NCBI GenBank assembly: GCA_020698575.1
Contig: CM036240.1
Coordinates: 24,577,211-24,641,210 of the forward strand
Reading direction: 5' to 3'
Length of the DNA: 64,000 bases
Source: Bostrychus sinensis
Lineage: Eukaryota > Chordata > Actinopteri > Gobiiformes > Eleotridae
Shown here: positions 38,706-51,300 of the stretch, one piece after another
Position numbering within the stretch: the first letter of the stretch is position 1
Layout: every line of letters begins with the position of its first letter
Position numbers and translations under genes: made by a program
The notes under the pieces: generated by a model
What the model was told of the DNA's origin: nothing
Database searches by the model: none
What the model saw: the letters and a program-made list of their open reading frames with translations, nothing else

Positions 38706-39064
38706 GATTTGTTTATATTAGCTGTTTGTAATGTTGTTAAATTATGGTAATCTGCATTTTTTTTTTTCAACACACACTACAACCTATAAAGCATTAATTG
38801 ACTAATAGTTAGGTATTAGTAACCAGTTAATTTATGATTAAATTGAATCAAATATGAAAGCATTACTTCAACATAAATAAACATCATTGCGTTAAAAACA
38901 TTGTAATTAATGTTCTGTTTGTGAGCTCATGTAAATCAATGCAAAACTGTAAACATCAGTGTTAATTCAGTATCAATAAATTGTTTAATTATCAAAATAT
39001 TGTTAATTACATATATATCAATGATTTGTTACGGCTTCATAGTGGTAAGTGCACTCTATATATC

Positions 39065-39235
39065 TTCCTTCCTGAAGGCGTCTCCGGAGTCACCACTGCA
39101 AATTATCTGCCTCCTAGCATACAGTTATTTGCATTTTAATCTGGCATAGGTTGTATTATAGGTTGTATGTCCTTCCTAACACAAGCCTTTACATTATCCA
39201 GGTTTGGAAACAGCACAAAGAGTACATTGGCTTAT
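39065..39235 (-). repeat. Teleost dispersed repeat, GTCAGGAAGGGCATCTGG family, copy C
   Basis: On the plus strand GGAGTCACCACTGCAAATTA and TGTCCTTCCTAACACAAGCC correspond to the GTCGCCACAGC and ATGCCCTTCCTAACACAACC parts of the family, about 80 bp apart as in copy D. Confidence 0.65.
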
Positions 39236-39333
39236 CGCTCCTTGGTGTATATGGATTATTTTTGTATTATACACACATTATATATAATATTTCTACTATT
39301 GAATATGTATTTAGTCTCAACTAAACCACATTA

Positions 39334-39366
39334 GTTGTTGTTGTTGTTGTAGTTGTTGTTGTTGTT
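39334..39366. repeat. (TTG)n microsatellite
   Basis: A GTT trinucleotide run with one AG interruption. Confidence 0.9.
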
Positions 39367-40439
39367 TTAAGTTTTTAAAATTTTTGCTTTTATAAATATT
39401 TATTACTCATTTTATTTGCTCAAAGGACAAAAACACATTGAATATTGTTGAACAGACAGCGGAGACAGTGGACTGGGTCAGAGTCCAGGTGGTCACTCTT
39501 TTATTTGGTTCCTATAGTGGTCTATAATGGGGTAGTGTTTGTGTGAGATTGGCCCAGCAGCAGAGGGTTCGACCTCAGACGTGGCAAACGCTGATACATT
39601 ACATGAGAGAGCACTCCGGACCCTCTAGTAATTAGGCCCGCATCCTGCTTTCTTCTGGTTTTGTCTCTTCATAATTTCCCTGGGTATCTCTTTACAAAAG
39701 GAGAACAATGTGTGCAATCATTTCTATATTTTTGTTTTCCACCATCAGCCCAAAATACTGCTAATAATCCATAAAGATGAAGGCTCCAAATGGGATGGGG
39801 TCAGGCCAGAAACAAAAAGTTTTTTTTGTTTAGAGTGGGCTTCATATTGCATGGCACATTATGAATAAAAGACAGTGCGTGCAGTGTTTTACAAAGATTA
39901 CCTCGAGATCAGGCTAAATTACTCATAACATAAACAAGTGTTGACTAGAGCTGGAAAACTCCTGTCTACTACTACAAGTTTGTGTTTCAGAGTACTGATT
40001 TCAATAATGACTCAGCATGAGGCACACCATTACACATGTCAGTCTTCTACTTCTCTTCACATGAGGAATTTATTCAACTGGATACACTTAGTACTTAAAC
40101 ACTTAGATAAAGAGAAAAGATACAGCTAAAAAAGATCCAGTAACGTTTCTGAGACCGGTCCTACAGGTACATTGTAAATTTTCAAAAAACAAAAAAACAA
40201 GTAAAGCACCACATAAGCCTGTGAAAGTTGTCTGCACTTTGACTACCACATATTGTCAAAAACTATGCACCCCACCACTAAAGGTATAGTTCAATTTGTT
40301 AAACACTTGTCACACGTTGTCAGAAAGTATCTCATACACTTTTTTCTATACACTGGTCTATAATTGTAAAACTCAATAGGACACAGCAGAGGTCCCATTA
40401 TTTCCTGTTTAAAACAGTTATGAACAAAACTGATTTTGT

Positions 40440-40650
40440 TTCTAATTTTGTCTTCAGACAAAAGGTTATGTTACTGCTGCCCACATATATTTTAATAGAA
40501 TCTTTACCATCACAAGATATATAAGGAATTTGTATATAAAGCATTTAACCCTGAACTAGATCCCTGATTTGAATCCAGCTCTGGGAATTGTATTTTTATC
40601 ATTGCGAGATAGGGCCAATGACTTTATGAAGGTCTGTAATCCCTGAGTGC
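40440..40650 (+). mobile_element. SINE-like repeat, second family, copy 3
   Basis: CACAAGATATATAAGGAATT, GCATTTAACCCTGAACTAGA, TTTGAATCCAGCTCTGG and ATCATTGCGAGATAGGGCC follow the family order. Together with copies 1 and 2 this defines a repeat with a tRNA-like head and a conserved GCAAGAT/GCGAGAT 3' part. Confidence 0.6.
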
Positions 40651-41079
40651 TTATTTCTTCATAGACGTCAGCCTGTTCCTGCAGGGCCACCGTAGTTGGT
40701 CACATGCCTTAAAAAAAGTGCAATTGCAACCAAAAGCAATGTCCCATTTAAATGATTTATCATCATTGTTGTAGCTGGACAGAAAACAATTCCAAAAGAT
40801 CCAAAATGTTCTCTCTGCATTTAGTCATGATCTGGGTTAGTCACCATTAGCCTGCTCTTTGATTTTTACATTGCCCATTTATAGTGTATTGTAATTTTAC
40901 AGGTATTACCATATTACCCTGTATATTTTGTATTTAAAAATGGCTGCCTGCAGATTACAGCGCGTCTATGGGCTTCACGCTGAGTCCACAATACTACTCT
41001 GCCACTTCCTGACGCTTAAATTTCAGCTGCAGTTTAAATTTCATTGTGAGGAAATGATTGAAACTTTTGAAAACACACT

Positions 41080-41660
41080 CCTCATCACATAAAGAGCGAG
41101 GAGGGGGCACGGGCCAGGCGCTCCGTGAATAGGCCTCATCAGCGAAGGTGAGGGTTCAAATCCTTATATTAGTTATACAGGTTTCACCCTCCCCGACCCC
41201 AGGCAAATAAGCCACTTAACGCAATTATTTGCAATCACTAAATGTGGTATTCATTATCAAAGTTTTTTTTTCCCTTTGCCTCGACATAATTTCCTATTGT
41301 TCGTGTGAAAATGGCAAGCAAAAGAGCATTTTAAGTGTTATTGTGCAGGGAAGGCCATCTTTGATATATATTTTTTTCCAAGTCTGAATAAAGTTGGAGA
41401 TTGTGAGATGAAACCGAGCCGTATTGTGCATTGACCCGTGCTGGGAGAGAAAATGGCAGCCTTCGGGAGAACATTGTATTGGCCTGATTTATAAATATGA
41501 GCTTTTGAAATGCGGCACAATACTCCATCATGAATATTTCAAGCGTTACACATTTGGGGCCATTGTGTTAGGTGGTCTGTTTGGGTTAACCTTATCAGCA
41601 GCTATTGTGGTGGGAGATGTGTTATCGTACACGTATGAGGCATATACCTGCACCTATACA
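41080..41660. promoter_or_regulatory. Candidate conserved regulatory island B
   Basis: A unique stretch with GCAATTATTTGCAATCAC (homeodomain/POU-like), GGTATTCATTATC, CCTGATTTATAAATATG and CATGAATATTTCAAGCG, and none of the repeat families in the window. The only open frames are short and overlap on both strands. An enhancer-like role is inferred from texture only. Confidence 0.35.
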
Positions 41661-43554
41661 AGTGTACATTTATAAGTATAAAGTGAGCATTTTGAACAAT
41701 TATGCCAAACTTTTCTTCTTCATCTGTGTGTTTGTCTGATTACAGTGTGGCCCTCAGCTCTTCAGACTGCTGTAGCCTATTTACAAATGCAAACCAAATA
41801 TCTGACTAATTAGCAGTTCCCTCACGTCGCTATACGTTTTTTCGCTCGGCATATTTCTGCTTTGCAGATAGTAATGCAATTAAGCACAACACTTTTTTTT
41901 TCTCTCCACAAAATTGCTTAAGTAGATGTAATTAGGGAGAGAATGTTTTGATGAAGACAAGGGAACTTATGGGACATATATCCATGAAGCTTTACTTTGC
42001 CAGATTCTGCATTGTTTTGTATGGTGTTTTTTTTTTTGTTTTTTTTTTTATGTATTTATTACAGGTAAAAGGTCTCAGCACAGGGCCTGTTTGGAGTAGT
42101 AGACAGGAGCAGCAACAGTTGAGACTAAAGAAGGCAGTCCCCATAGGATCTTATATTTCTTGTGCCTAAAATTCTTGGTGAACTGAATGACCAAGTTGGT
42201 AAATTTAGATCAATCAGGTTGCTATTTATTAAGACTTTGAAATCACTTTTAAGTAATAATCTGATATTTTTAAGTTATACAGTTGATTAAAAAAGAAAGC
42301 ATCATTTGAAAATATGCTCTCTGTGTTGTGTATTGTATAGTAGACCATCAGGCTTCATATAACACAGTGCAAATTGCTTCACTTTTTGTTGTTGCCAAAA
42401 AAATCCAAAAAGTAAACACTCCACCTTTAAAAATCAAGTACAAAATGTTATAGAACCTACATTCTTACATTGTATTTGTCCTGTTCACTTCTCCAAACCA
42501 GAGGTACCCTGATGTTCACTGTGTGTAGATAAATAAGTACTTAATTAAGTAGTCTGCTCCAGGATCCAACCATGGTATGAAGTGAGGTCTAATATGGCCA
42601 ACAGATTCCATTATTAAATATAATGTTTATGGTTCACCAACAATGTCAAACGAAGTTATTGTGACACACTGTTATTTTAAAAGATTTGTCGGTAAAACCA
42701 GCATTGCTGTAGAGCTCTGTAGTTCCATACAAACTTCTGGTTCTGAAAACATCAGGAGGGTTGGGGTACCTCAGCGGCTCACCCTGTAGAGCCGTGACAC
42801 TCAACAATCAAATATTAGTAAATTAGTAAATTATTATTTGTGACATTTGTTACTAAACTGCTGAGCAGGTAGTAGCTGTGTATTTGAGTTTGTGTGGAAA
42901 CTGTTGCTGTGATGCGTCCCAATCGTCTGTGATCAGTTCCAATAGAAATAAATAATTCATGCTGGAGAAGTGAGTGTAATTAGCAGGCAGTTTGTGTCCT
43001 TTGATAAAAGCCAGGCCTGGTTGTGTGAAGGGCATCAGTCAGCCCTCCACAGATTAGCATCTATATGAGCATCCTGGTGCAACCGAGTGTGTCCCAGAGA
43101 CAAACTTAATAACTGCTGCCATGAGACTAACTTCAGACCCCTCCCACTGTCACCCACACATTCGTACATTTAGATATACAGCAGCATCCTGCAAGTGTCT
43201 TATGGAAATGATGACTATAGGAGTGTCTATAGCGAATATACAGTGAATACATAACTTTGATTATATATTGTGCAAGTAAGTAAAATGCCTGCTATGGCAA
43301 AGACTAGAAAGTGAGCTGTTAAGTGTGAGGAAATAAAAAATATTTGACCAAATCTGTATTGCGTAAAAAGATTTTGGAAATCTACTGTTACATCTACGGT
43401 GTAATTAGACAGTTTCTAGTTCACAATCACCTCTGCACTACCAAGATAAAGTACTAAAAAAATTAGTGTAGATTTGTCTGTAATTGAATGGACTACAACT
43501 GTGAGGTACAATAAAAATGCCTTGAAAAGTGCTTGAATTTAACCCTGGAAAAGG

Positions 43555-43930
43555 TGTATGAACCCAGTATAACAGTAAAGGTTTGAGGCTGCTAAACACA
43601 AAAGTGATTCAATGAAGGCCAATTAATGAAGTGTGTAAAGTCCTGGGTCGAGGGGGGACAGTCATAGGCGGGTGGGGAACCTGTCAGCTCCAACCTCAGC
43701 CTCGTAACAATAAAAACCTAATAATGGCCCTTAATGAGCTTGATTGAGTTGATTTGTTATGGAAGAAGTGCGGCACACGGTGTGATGAGAGATGAGTCTT
43801 AATAGATGTGAAATTCAGTCAGGGCCACAGCCGCACAAAGGGGCTGTGATGGGAACATACAGGAGAACAGGGACCTGAGCAGAGTCCCGAGAGACAAACT
43901 GGAGATAATTAGATAAATTTCATTCTAACA
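43555..43930. promoter_or_regulatory. Candidate conserved regulatory island C
   Basis: Unique sequence with CCAATTAATGAAG, AACAATAAAAACCTAATAAT (Cdx/Hox-like), GCCCTTAATGAGCTTGATTG and GATAATTAGATAAATTTC at its edge. Base composition is balanced, and no repeat or coding signature is seen. Confidence 0.35.
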
Positions 43931-43950
43931 TACTTATTCGGCCAAGGACA

Positions 43951-44016
43951 AGATGAACATGTTACATTTCAACACATGCTATTCCAAGGAGCATTTGATG
44001 AGATTATTTTCAACTT
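43951..44016 (+). repeat. Local direct duplication, left copy
   Basis: About 66 bp from AGATGAACATGTTACATTTC to GAGATTATTTTCAACTT recur at 44361-44426 with roughly 85-90% identity by eye. The two copies flank an A-rich stretch and a short tandem repeat. Confidence 0.8.
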
Positions 44017-44169
44017 TGCCAAATATAAAAAAAATAAAAAAATAAATAATATTAAAGACCTCAGACTCCACCTTTTGATAGCTATGTTCTCCTCCAAACC
44101 CAGAGTGCACTGATCACGCCTGACATTATGGTGTGGCAGTTACAGTCACTACCCCATCACCTCTCCCCT

Positions 44170-44273
44170 CCATCACCACCTCAGCTGAAGAACCACCTCA
44201 TTCTCTTCCATCACCACCGCAGCAGCAGAATCACCTCACTCTTCTTTATCACCTCCTCAGCAGCAGAACCAAA
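44170..44273 (+). repeat. Imperfect 38-bp tandem repeat, 2.7 units
   Basis: Units start at 44170, 44208 and 44246. Each begins with a CCATCACCACC-like word, continues with CAGCWGMAGAA and CACCTCA, and ends in TCTT. The third unit is cut short at AACCAAA. Confidence 0.75.
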
Positions 44274-44360
44274 ACTGTAAGTGCCAAACACACACACAAA
44301 AAATATTAAGTTGTGCATCATTCATTTGTCGACCTACATTTGAGTCTCTCCTGTTTTAAC

Positions 44361-44426
44361 GAGACGAACATGGTACATTTCAACACATACATTTCCGAGG
44401 AGCATCTGATGAGATTATTTTTGACT
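44361..44426 (+). repeat. Local direct duplication, right copy
   Basis: This is the partner of 43951-44016: GAGACGAACATGGTACATTT to GAGATTATTTTTGACTT. Differences are scattered substitutions without large gaps. Confidence 0.8.
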
Positions 44427-44479
44427 TACATGTTTCCAGCCAGTTCAATATGTGCACACAGTATATGAATGTCGTTAAA

Positions 44480-45200
44480 TGCTATTATGGGAGCTGTAAT
44501 GACTGCCAGATAATTATCCCTCCCACTCAGACTTGACGGCAGCTGAATTTCTCTCATTTCACAACATAATTGTCTGTGATTGAATTGGAGATGTTCTATA
44601 CTTCTCTGTTCTTTAGAGCTGACTTTTTCCGGAGGTTATCATGGGCCGCACAAGTCCCCTCCGATTGCCCTGTAAACAACATGCAATAGTGAGCAAAGTT
44701 TCGGCTTCTTTCAAACAGGCCTCTTCCCCAATTTTCCTTGGAAAGCAACGGAAAAGTCAGATGAAGGGAAGTTTAATTAAGTAAGAACCTGTTGAGGAAG
44801 ATTTCCAATCACGATGTTGAGAATGAGAGCATTGAGCGTATTCATCTCCAGGCGATATGCTTCGCTTTATGCGAGTGTGCGCAGTTCTCCAGAGGGACCC
44901 CAGTTAATTGAATACATTAAAGTGGAGCGCCGCCGGCTTTATTTATTTTTTGACTTTTGCACAGACTTGTTTAAAGAGACCCACTGCTGGTGTTTGGCCC
45001 CTTCCAGACTGTAAATGGTCTCTAGACTGGGAGTGGTGTGCAGGAGTAGTGCTTTGAGAAGAGATTTGATGTAATCCTCAGCCTTATTTATTCACCATGA
45101 AGCCCTGAGTGAGCCTGGTTTATGCTTTTGGCTCCTATTCAAATGTGCGTCTTAGCCCCTAGTCTGGGTCTCATTAACTTTCTATAGGACACAATACACA
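44480..45200. promoter_or_regulatory. Candidate conserved regulatory island D
   Basis: This repeat-free stretch follows the local duplication. It includes CAGATAATTATCCCTCC, GTTTAATTAAGTAAG, CAGTTAATTGAATACATTAAA and a CpG patch (GAGCGCCGCCGGC) near 44930. Two short plus-strand frames cross it without recognisable content. Confidence 0.35.
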
Positions 45201-45518
45201 CAGGCTTATGGACATTTACCATGCAGCTCCTCAGCTTTTGAGTTCTTAATTTCATTTTCATGTTTACAGTTCATTAGGTGACACTAAAGTCAGCAGATAT
45301 ATTGACATAATCAAAGAATGATTCACACTGCAGGCACTTGCTGACATACTGGAGCTTTCCTAAAAGTTCTTAAAATCCACAGGGTAACTTTTCAGGATTT
45401 GTGGTCTCAAAAGGTCACTGTGCAACTAAGATGCAATAAGACCTTTGTGTTTCTATGCTGAAACATTTTCTAAGATGCCTGAAAAAACAACATCTCAGTT
45501 ACAAGTTTCCAAAATACG

Positions 45519-45567
45519 TTTTTTTTTTTTGTTTTTTTTTTGGTTTGTTTTTTTTTTTTTTTTTTTT
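45519..45567. repeat. Poly(T) tract with G interruptions
   Basis: T-rich run with a few G, followed 120 bp later by a (GTTT)n tract at 45693-45727. Confidence 0.9.
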
Positions 45568-45692
45568 GTACAGGGGGCTGGGAATTAATAAGTGCAAGTT
45601 TCCAAAGTTGTCCACTTTTAAAGAGGTTTATTGAACAAGAAAATTCTTATTTGAACAAATTAAAGTGTAAAGAACAACAACAATACAAAAAA

Positions 45693-45727
45693 TGTTTGTT
45701 TGTTTTTTGTTTGTTTGTTTGTTTTTT
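45693..45727. repeat. (GTTT)n microsatellite
   Basis: Repeated GTTT units with T-run interruptions. Confidence 0.85.
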
Positions 45728-45774
45728 GTGATAGATAGATTTAGATTAACCTTAGCCTTTCTTAAGCCTTTCTA

Positions 45775-45930
45775 AAGTCGGCTTCTCCATGTTACCGTGG
45801 GTTCACTCCACTGTCCAAAGAGATGCAAGTATAAAGTGAATTGTCAAATCTATGATGCCCCTAGTGAATAAATATGAGTGAATGGTTGTCTGTCTGTGAA
45901 TGTGGTACAACTGGCCATTGTCCCAGTGAA
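45775..45930 (-). repeat. Teleost dispersed repeat, ACCCCGCCT family, copy 2
   Basis: CACTGTCCAAAGAGATGCAA, TGAATTGTCAAATC and GAGTGAATGGTTGTCTGTCT correspond to the part of the family that lies 5' of the ACCCCGCCT block (copy 1 order). Confidence 0.6.
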
Positions 45931-47401
45931 AGGATGAAGGTGAAAGGATGAAATGCGCAGCAGTTTATATAGTGCACTTTATAATTCAGGGTCACAGGTA
46001 TATATGTCTTAACATAATTTGACATAGCATTTATGTAAGCATTTATATTCATGTGATACACCAACTTATATTTTAACAAAATATGTAAGCTGTACATATA
46101 ACTTTATAAAACATTTAATACACACATCTTGTTGATAAATGTTATTTTTTCTTGACTGAAAACCTAAAGGAATCTGTGTAATATTATCATAAAGCATATA
46201 AAATTAACAGTTTATAACAGGTTTTTAAGAATGTTAATTTGGTCTTTTGCAAACAAAAAAGCTCCCTAATCATATCAACCACACATGTAAGCCAGTGCTA
46301 ATAGTAGTTTTTAGCTTTGTTTTCATGTTTTTGTTTTCATTAGTTTCTTGTTATTTTTGCTGCTATTTAGTCAAATCAATTATTATTTCATTTTCCAGAC
46401 AGGAATTTGAGATCCATTTTGACTGAGCCTGGAGAAGCTCCCCTGTCTGCTTCTATAACAAGCAGTTTGACTGGTGTCTGTGGTCTGTTCACATCATGAG
46501 AGGAGTCAGAGGCAGCTGTGTGTTCTCCCCAGAGGGCAGCCGGATCACTTCCCTGGACAATACTCATTAGTCAACACGCTCTTCACCTCTGAGCCCTGCA
46601 TCCATCACACCACACTGCAGACCTACTTGCATAAGCACATTATCTGCTCATTAATAACCTTGTACCATATTCATCTTCTGGTGACAAAATTAATTCTCTT
46701 GCACTTGTGTTCATTTTAACCGACTGCCACAAATCTTTGTTTTTTAGAGTCGAACGTGTGCTACCCTTCCATCATAGTTAAGGTGAGACACTACAGGTGA
46801 GTGGGGTAACATTTTTAACAGATATTGTGAAACCTCTCCTGTAGATGACAGGCATCATGAAACTAACTTAAGGCTTTAATATGCAAATTAGGCACAGTCT
46901 ACTTAAATATTAGTACATGGATGGAGCCAGGTTTGAAGTTCGTGTTTCATTTTGTTGAGATTTTAGATTTAAAGGTTTTTTTTTATAGTCTTTTTCACTA
47001 AATTTGAGATGACTGGCAAAGCATTATGCCTAATAACTAAGCTAAGAATGATATATCAACAGATAAGACTGGAAAATTGTATTCTTTAGATGCTACTGAA
47101 GTGGAAATATCTGACTCAAAGTGTCAAAATGACTTCATTTTAAGTAAACATATAAAAAAAATAGAAATGTAATGAACACCTAATGTGTAATATAGACATT
47201 TTCTCTGTTTTTAGAGTGAAAGCTTACATGTTAAGGGAACAAACTGGCCAAAAGCTCAAAAAACATTTTACCTGTAGTGTCTCACCCCACATTTTAAACA
47301 AGTGGACACTTTTGAGGGTCTTAACCTGTTTTGTTTTGCCTGCACCAAATGTGTGATTGTAGTTTTTAAAAGACAAAGAGAGAAGTGCTTCTCTGCAATG
47401 G

Positions 47402-47430
<29 letters not shown>
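47402..47430. repeat. Poly(A) tract, 29 bp
   Basis: An uninterrupted run of A. Confidence 0.95.
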
Positions 47431-47432
<2 letters not shown>

Positions 47433-47479
47433 ATATGTAAAACACTGTCATTTATTGAAAACCCTTTTAATAAAATGAA

Positions 47480-48330
47480 CCAAAGTGTGATTTTAGATGT
47501 ACAAGGTGATTAAGATTGCCGGACATTATATAGCAGGCCTGGCGCCTAATGAATAAAGATTCATGCTTTCGTCCCAAATTTAAATTTTCTTGCTGAAATG
47601 TGGCCCGCTTTTAATCACCTTATACTGACAGGACTAACTGCTTTCATTTAACCTTGACTGAAGATCATGAATTCTAAAGCGTTTAATTGGATACATCGTT
47701 TAAGCGGAATGAACAGAGCAAATTTTCGGCCAATTCAAAGGCTCCGATTGACAGACAGTGGCAGTAAGACCCGCCACAATTAAAGCTGATCTGTATTCAC
47801 TAGCCCTGTCGCCCGCCGCCATTAGTGATGTGACTGTTTGATCATCTCCGAGCACGAAACTTTGCTGAACTTCACCTTGTTTTGAAAGGGACTCAACATT
47901 GAATGAAAAGACGGAGGGGAAGGTGAAGACACACAGTGATACAGTGGCACACACACCTAATGCAGCCTCGGACCAAAGCCTTCTGTGATGCACCTTGTAA
48001 CAGAAAATGGACGCCAAGGAACAAAAGGAAAACACACCATTATGTTTATTATCTCCATCAGTGCCTTTAATTGAAATGTTTCAGAATCAGAAAATAACAA
48101 TGCCGTCTTCTTTTTGAGACACTGGAAGTAATGGCTTTGTCTCGCCGCTCTCGGCAGACAATTGCCCCAGCGATGTGAAAACTGTGTCAAGTGGTACACA
48201 GTGAAACACGCGGCAGACGCTTAATTGTTTTGCTGGCTTTGACTTCTTCAGAGAGAACAAATCCAATCTGTGCTGCAGACACTTCCTCTGTGACTAACCA
48301 GCCAGAGTGTGTTTGCATTAGTAGCCGGGC
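47480..48330. promoter_or_regulatory. Candidate conserved regulatory island E
   Basis: About 0.85 kb of unique sequence with GTGATTAAGATTGCCGGAC, CGCCTAATGAATAAAGATTC, CTTTTAATCACC and GCGTTTAATTGGATAC. It is one of the longest stretches of the window without any recognisable repeat. Minus-strand frames of 111 and 80 codons (47700-48035, 47957-48199) overlap each other in different frames and show no domain. Confidence 0.35.
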
Positions 48331-51300
48331 CCCAGGGTTAGATCTGAACATTTAGCAATTACAGTTTTTTAATTCACAAAATACAATGTGTTATTTAAAT
48401 GATCATAGCTTTGGGATGTTTCTGTTAAACTGATCCAATACCTGTGAGTGGTTCTCAAAGCACACTCTGAAAATCTCTGTGGTCCCATTGTAGTGCCTTA
48501 GGGTATCCCAGGGAGGACTTCCTAACTAACAAATGTGTAATATTTACAATAGATTGTATAGTTGCAGGATTTATTGAGTCTGATGTGTATATTTGTTGTG
48601 TTGGTTATTTTAATTTGTAAATTCAAAAAAATGGCAATAATAAAACTAAAGCTGCACAATTTATCACATTAGTCTCTTAGCTGATGCAATAGAGCCACAA
48701 TACAGTGCAGCAGATACTTTATTGTGTCAAAAGTGACATTAACACATTTTGCCAATAAAATGCAATAATTTTGTTGCTTTTTTGTTTACACAAGGCTGAA
48801 AGGTTTTGAATCCTACTGAAAAGGTGTTTTGTTTCACTGTGAGGCCTGTCTACACTGCATTTGTGTAGACTGTGTTGTAGTAAAAGTTGCAGAACAGTTT
48901 TGACTTCTTCTGATGTGTAATGACTTTGTCAGCAGGGTGCAGCACCCCTTGCTGGCCTAACAGGGTAATTGCAAATTCTTCACACCTACTTTTTTCACAC
49001 AAGTGTTTCCATTTGCGAGCCATTGCGTTTTACTGATTGTTGTTCTCATGTAAACTAAAGAGCTAAAAAGCTGCTTCTACATTGCTCTATACATTTTACA
49101 GAGGTCAACGCTTCAGTGGACCCACTCTTTGGTGTCTACGGCCTTGTTAACTAGTACTGTATATGTACACATGCACATAAAGATCACCCTCTTTCCAAAA
49201 CACCATGACCCACTTAACAAAAGTATTCAAATGTGGCATCTGAATAATATGTCAGGCATTAGCTGGAAGCCAAGTGTTTCATTCCTTCCTCTTGGGAAAA
49301 AGATTTTGTAACTGGGATGACACAGTGGTGAGTTCCAGCTGGAGTTGATCAGCGCTGACATTTCTCAGCAGAAGAAAGCCATGTTAAAGGAAATGCAGAT
49401 TAGGGAGACCAAATCAAACCCACTTGAGTGTTGCTCATTGGGCCGCTGCACAATACAAACCATGTGTGCTGCTTTTAAGTGGTGAAAATAATCTTAAGAT
49501 TATAGAGTGGTCTCTGGTGCTAATTGTCTAAGAGCTGTTTTTCTTCTGCTCCCATTAATTCTTCCTTTAAGAGCTCACCCCAAATGTTTTAACTGGGTTT
49601 TGTCAACTGTTAGCTTTGGTGTTATTGTTTGATGGCGAATGTAATGAAGTATTCATCATTTCAACATGTGTGGCGTGTAACAACTCACAAATGTTGCTGG
49701 AGACAGCTGTCGGTGCAGATTTAGACTGTTAGCAAGTTTCTGTAGCCACTGAAAAAAGGGGAAAAGAAAGAAAGGCACTTAGCGTCTGGCCACTGATGCG
49801 TGTTGTTCTCATGCTCAGTTTGACAACAGGCTTGAACAACTTCACAGCTCCCATAAGAGATTTACAACACTGAATTACATCCAAATGTTTGAAAACTGAT
49901 TTACTGTTTATGAGGTTTTCACTCTCTCATCTTGTAAACAAATTTGTGTGCAGTATCGCTTAACTGCGGATCCTTTTCTTAAAGCAACACTATGTCAAAT
50001 TTGGACATGAAAATAATGTTTTAAAAATTACTTTAGTGGTATATGAACTCTTAGAAAGATGGACCCCTCCCCTGACCCTTGAGTGCTTCTTGTTCTCCCT
50101 TTTATCACTATGTAACTCAGGGGACCAGGTAGGTATATGAGGTCCTTACTGGAAAGTAGCTAAGAAACAAAAAGCTCTGGAAATGTCCAGCCTTATGCAA
50201 TACACTGTCTGATGCATATTTGGACAGTAAGGCTAAAAGATTATGCAAACACCACCATTTGAAATATGCAAAAGCCTTTAGGGCATATATTATGCAAAAT
50301 TGACTTTTCTGAGCGTTCTACCGTGTTATAATGTTATTCCCCCATCAAAAACATACCTGGAGTTGTGTTTTGCTTCATTTATGTCTGTTTAAGTAATCCT
50401 CTGTTCTCTGGCATGGCAGTTCTGAGCCCTCAAAACACTTAGTTGCGCAAACCTCTGCCTCTCCCACAAACCACCGCCCACTCCAGGAAGCACTGACCAA
50501 ACAAGACCTCTACATCCAGTCTGCTCTCTTTCCTTTATCCAAAAAAACAGTGTGCAGCTCTGTTTCCACTGTTTCCTCACAGCTATTTTTCATTTTGTAG
50601 TAAAATGAAACCACTGAAAAACTTTAAGGAAGTGAAGTTCCTTTTATTCTTTAAATTATGTTCAACAGTCTCCTGCAAAACTCACTTTATGGCAACAGTA
50701 GAGTAGGCTACATTTTTTTACTTAATGTTTTTAAAAGTTGTAAAACGTGAAATGCTGTTCGAGATTTTTTCAGAATGCTAAAACTATGACAAACTACATT
50801 AATTTTTCTGTTGAAATGGCTGACAAAATTAGGCTTCTGGAGTGTTACCAACCAGACAGAAATCCCAAGAGAGCAAAAGTTACATTGTGTTGTTGCTTTA
50901 AAACTTTAACTCGACATTCCTATTTTTGCAGAGTCACTGAAAAATCACTGTGACAGTCCATTTATCCCGCTCTACCTGCCGTTGCTTGGTTCTCCCTCGG
51001 ACACGACTTGTCTGCAGTTAATGGTGACGCAGGGCTACGTGCACAGCTGCCCTCATGACTGATTCATATTGTTGAGTTTAAGGATATTAAACAAATGGTC
51101 CGTTCAGAAGGGCCAAAGTTTCTCAAAGTTTCTCTGAGTGGAACCAAAGCATTGCAGCCCCTGTTGAGTGGTAAACGGCAGCCAGAAATCATTGCTAAGT
51201 AGTACCATGGTTCCTAGATTTTTAGCCTAACTTGTGTATATTTGTAAAGAAACTGTTTTTCTGTGTTATTCACATGTGGCTATATTGGTTTCACCATCAA

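Larger units (their letters stand above)
34201..41060. other. Gene desert, part 4
   Basis: Mainly AT-rich and repeat-bearing: ACT/CTA trinucleotide-rich stretches at 34330-34400 and 34875-34930, poly(A) tracts, a (TTG)n tract, a 13-bp hairpin and two dispersed repeats. A short unique patch at 37290-37600 contains CpGs and GCGCGCCGCTGCAG-like sequence. No gene is supported. Confidence 0.4.
45201..47480. other. Gene desert, part 5
   Basis: AT-rich sequence with homopolymer tracts, a (GTTT)n tract and one dispersed repeat. No gene or island is seen apart from a short unique piece at 46430-46640. Confidence 0.4.

Noticed and set aside
47700..48199. Overlapping minus-strand frames of 111 and 80 codons as a gene
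   Set aside because: They overlap in different frames, have no recognisable domain and show no convincing splice chain. The region reads better as non-coding unique sequence.
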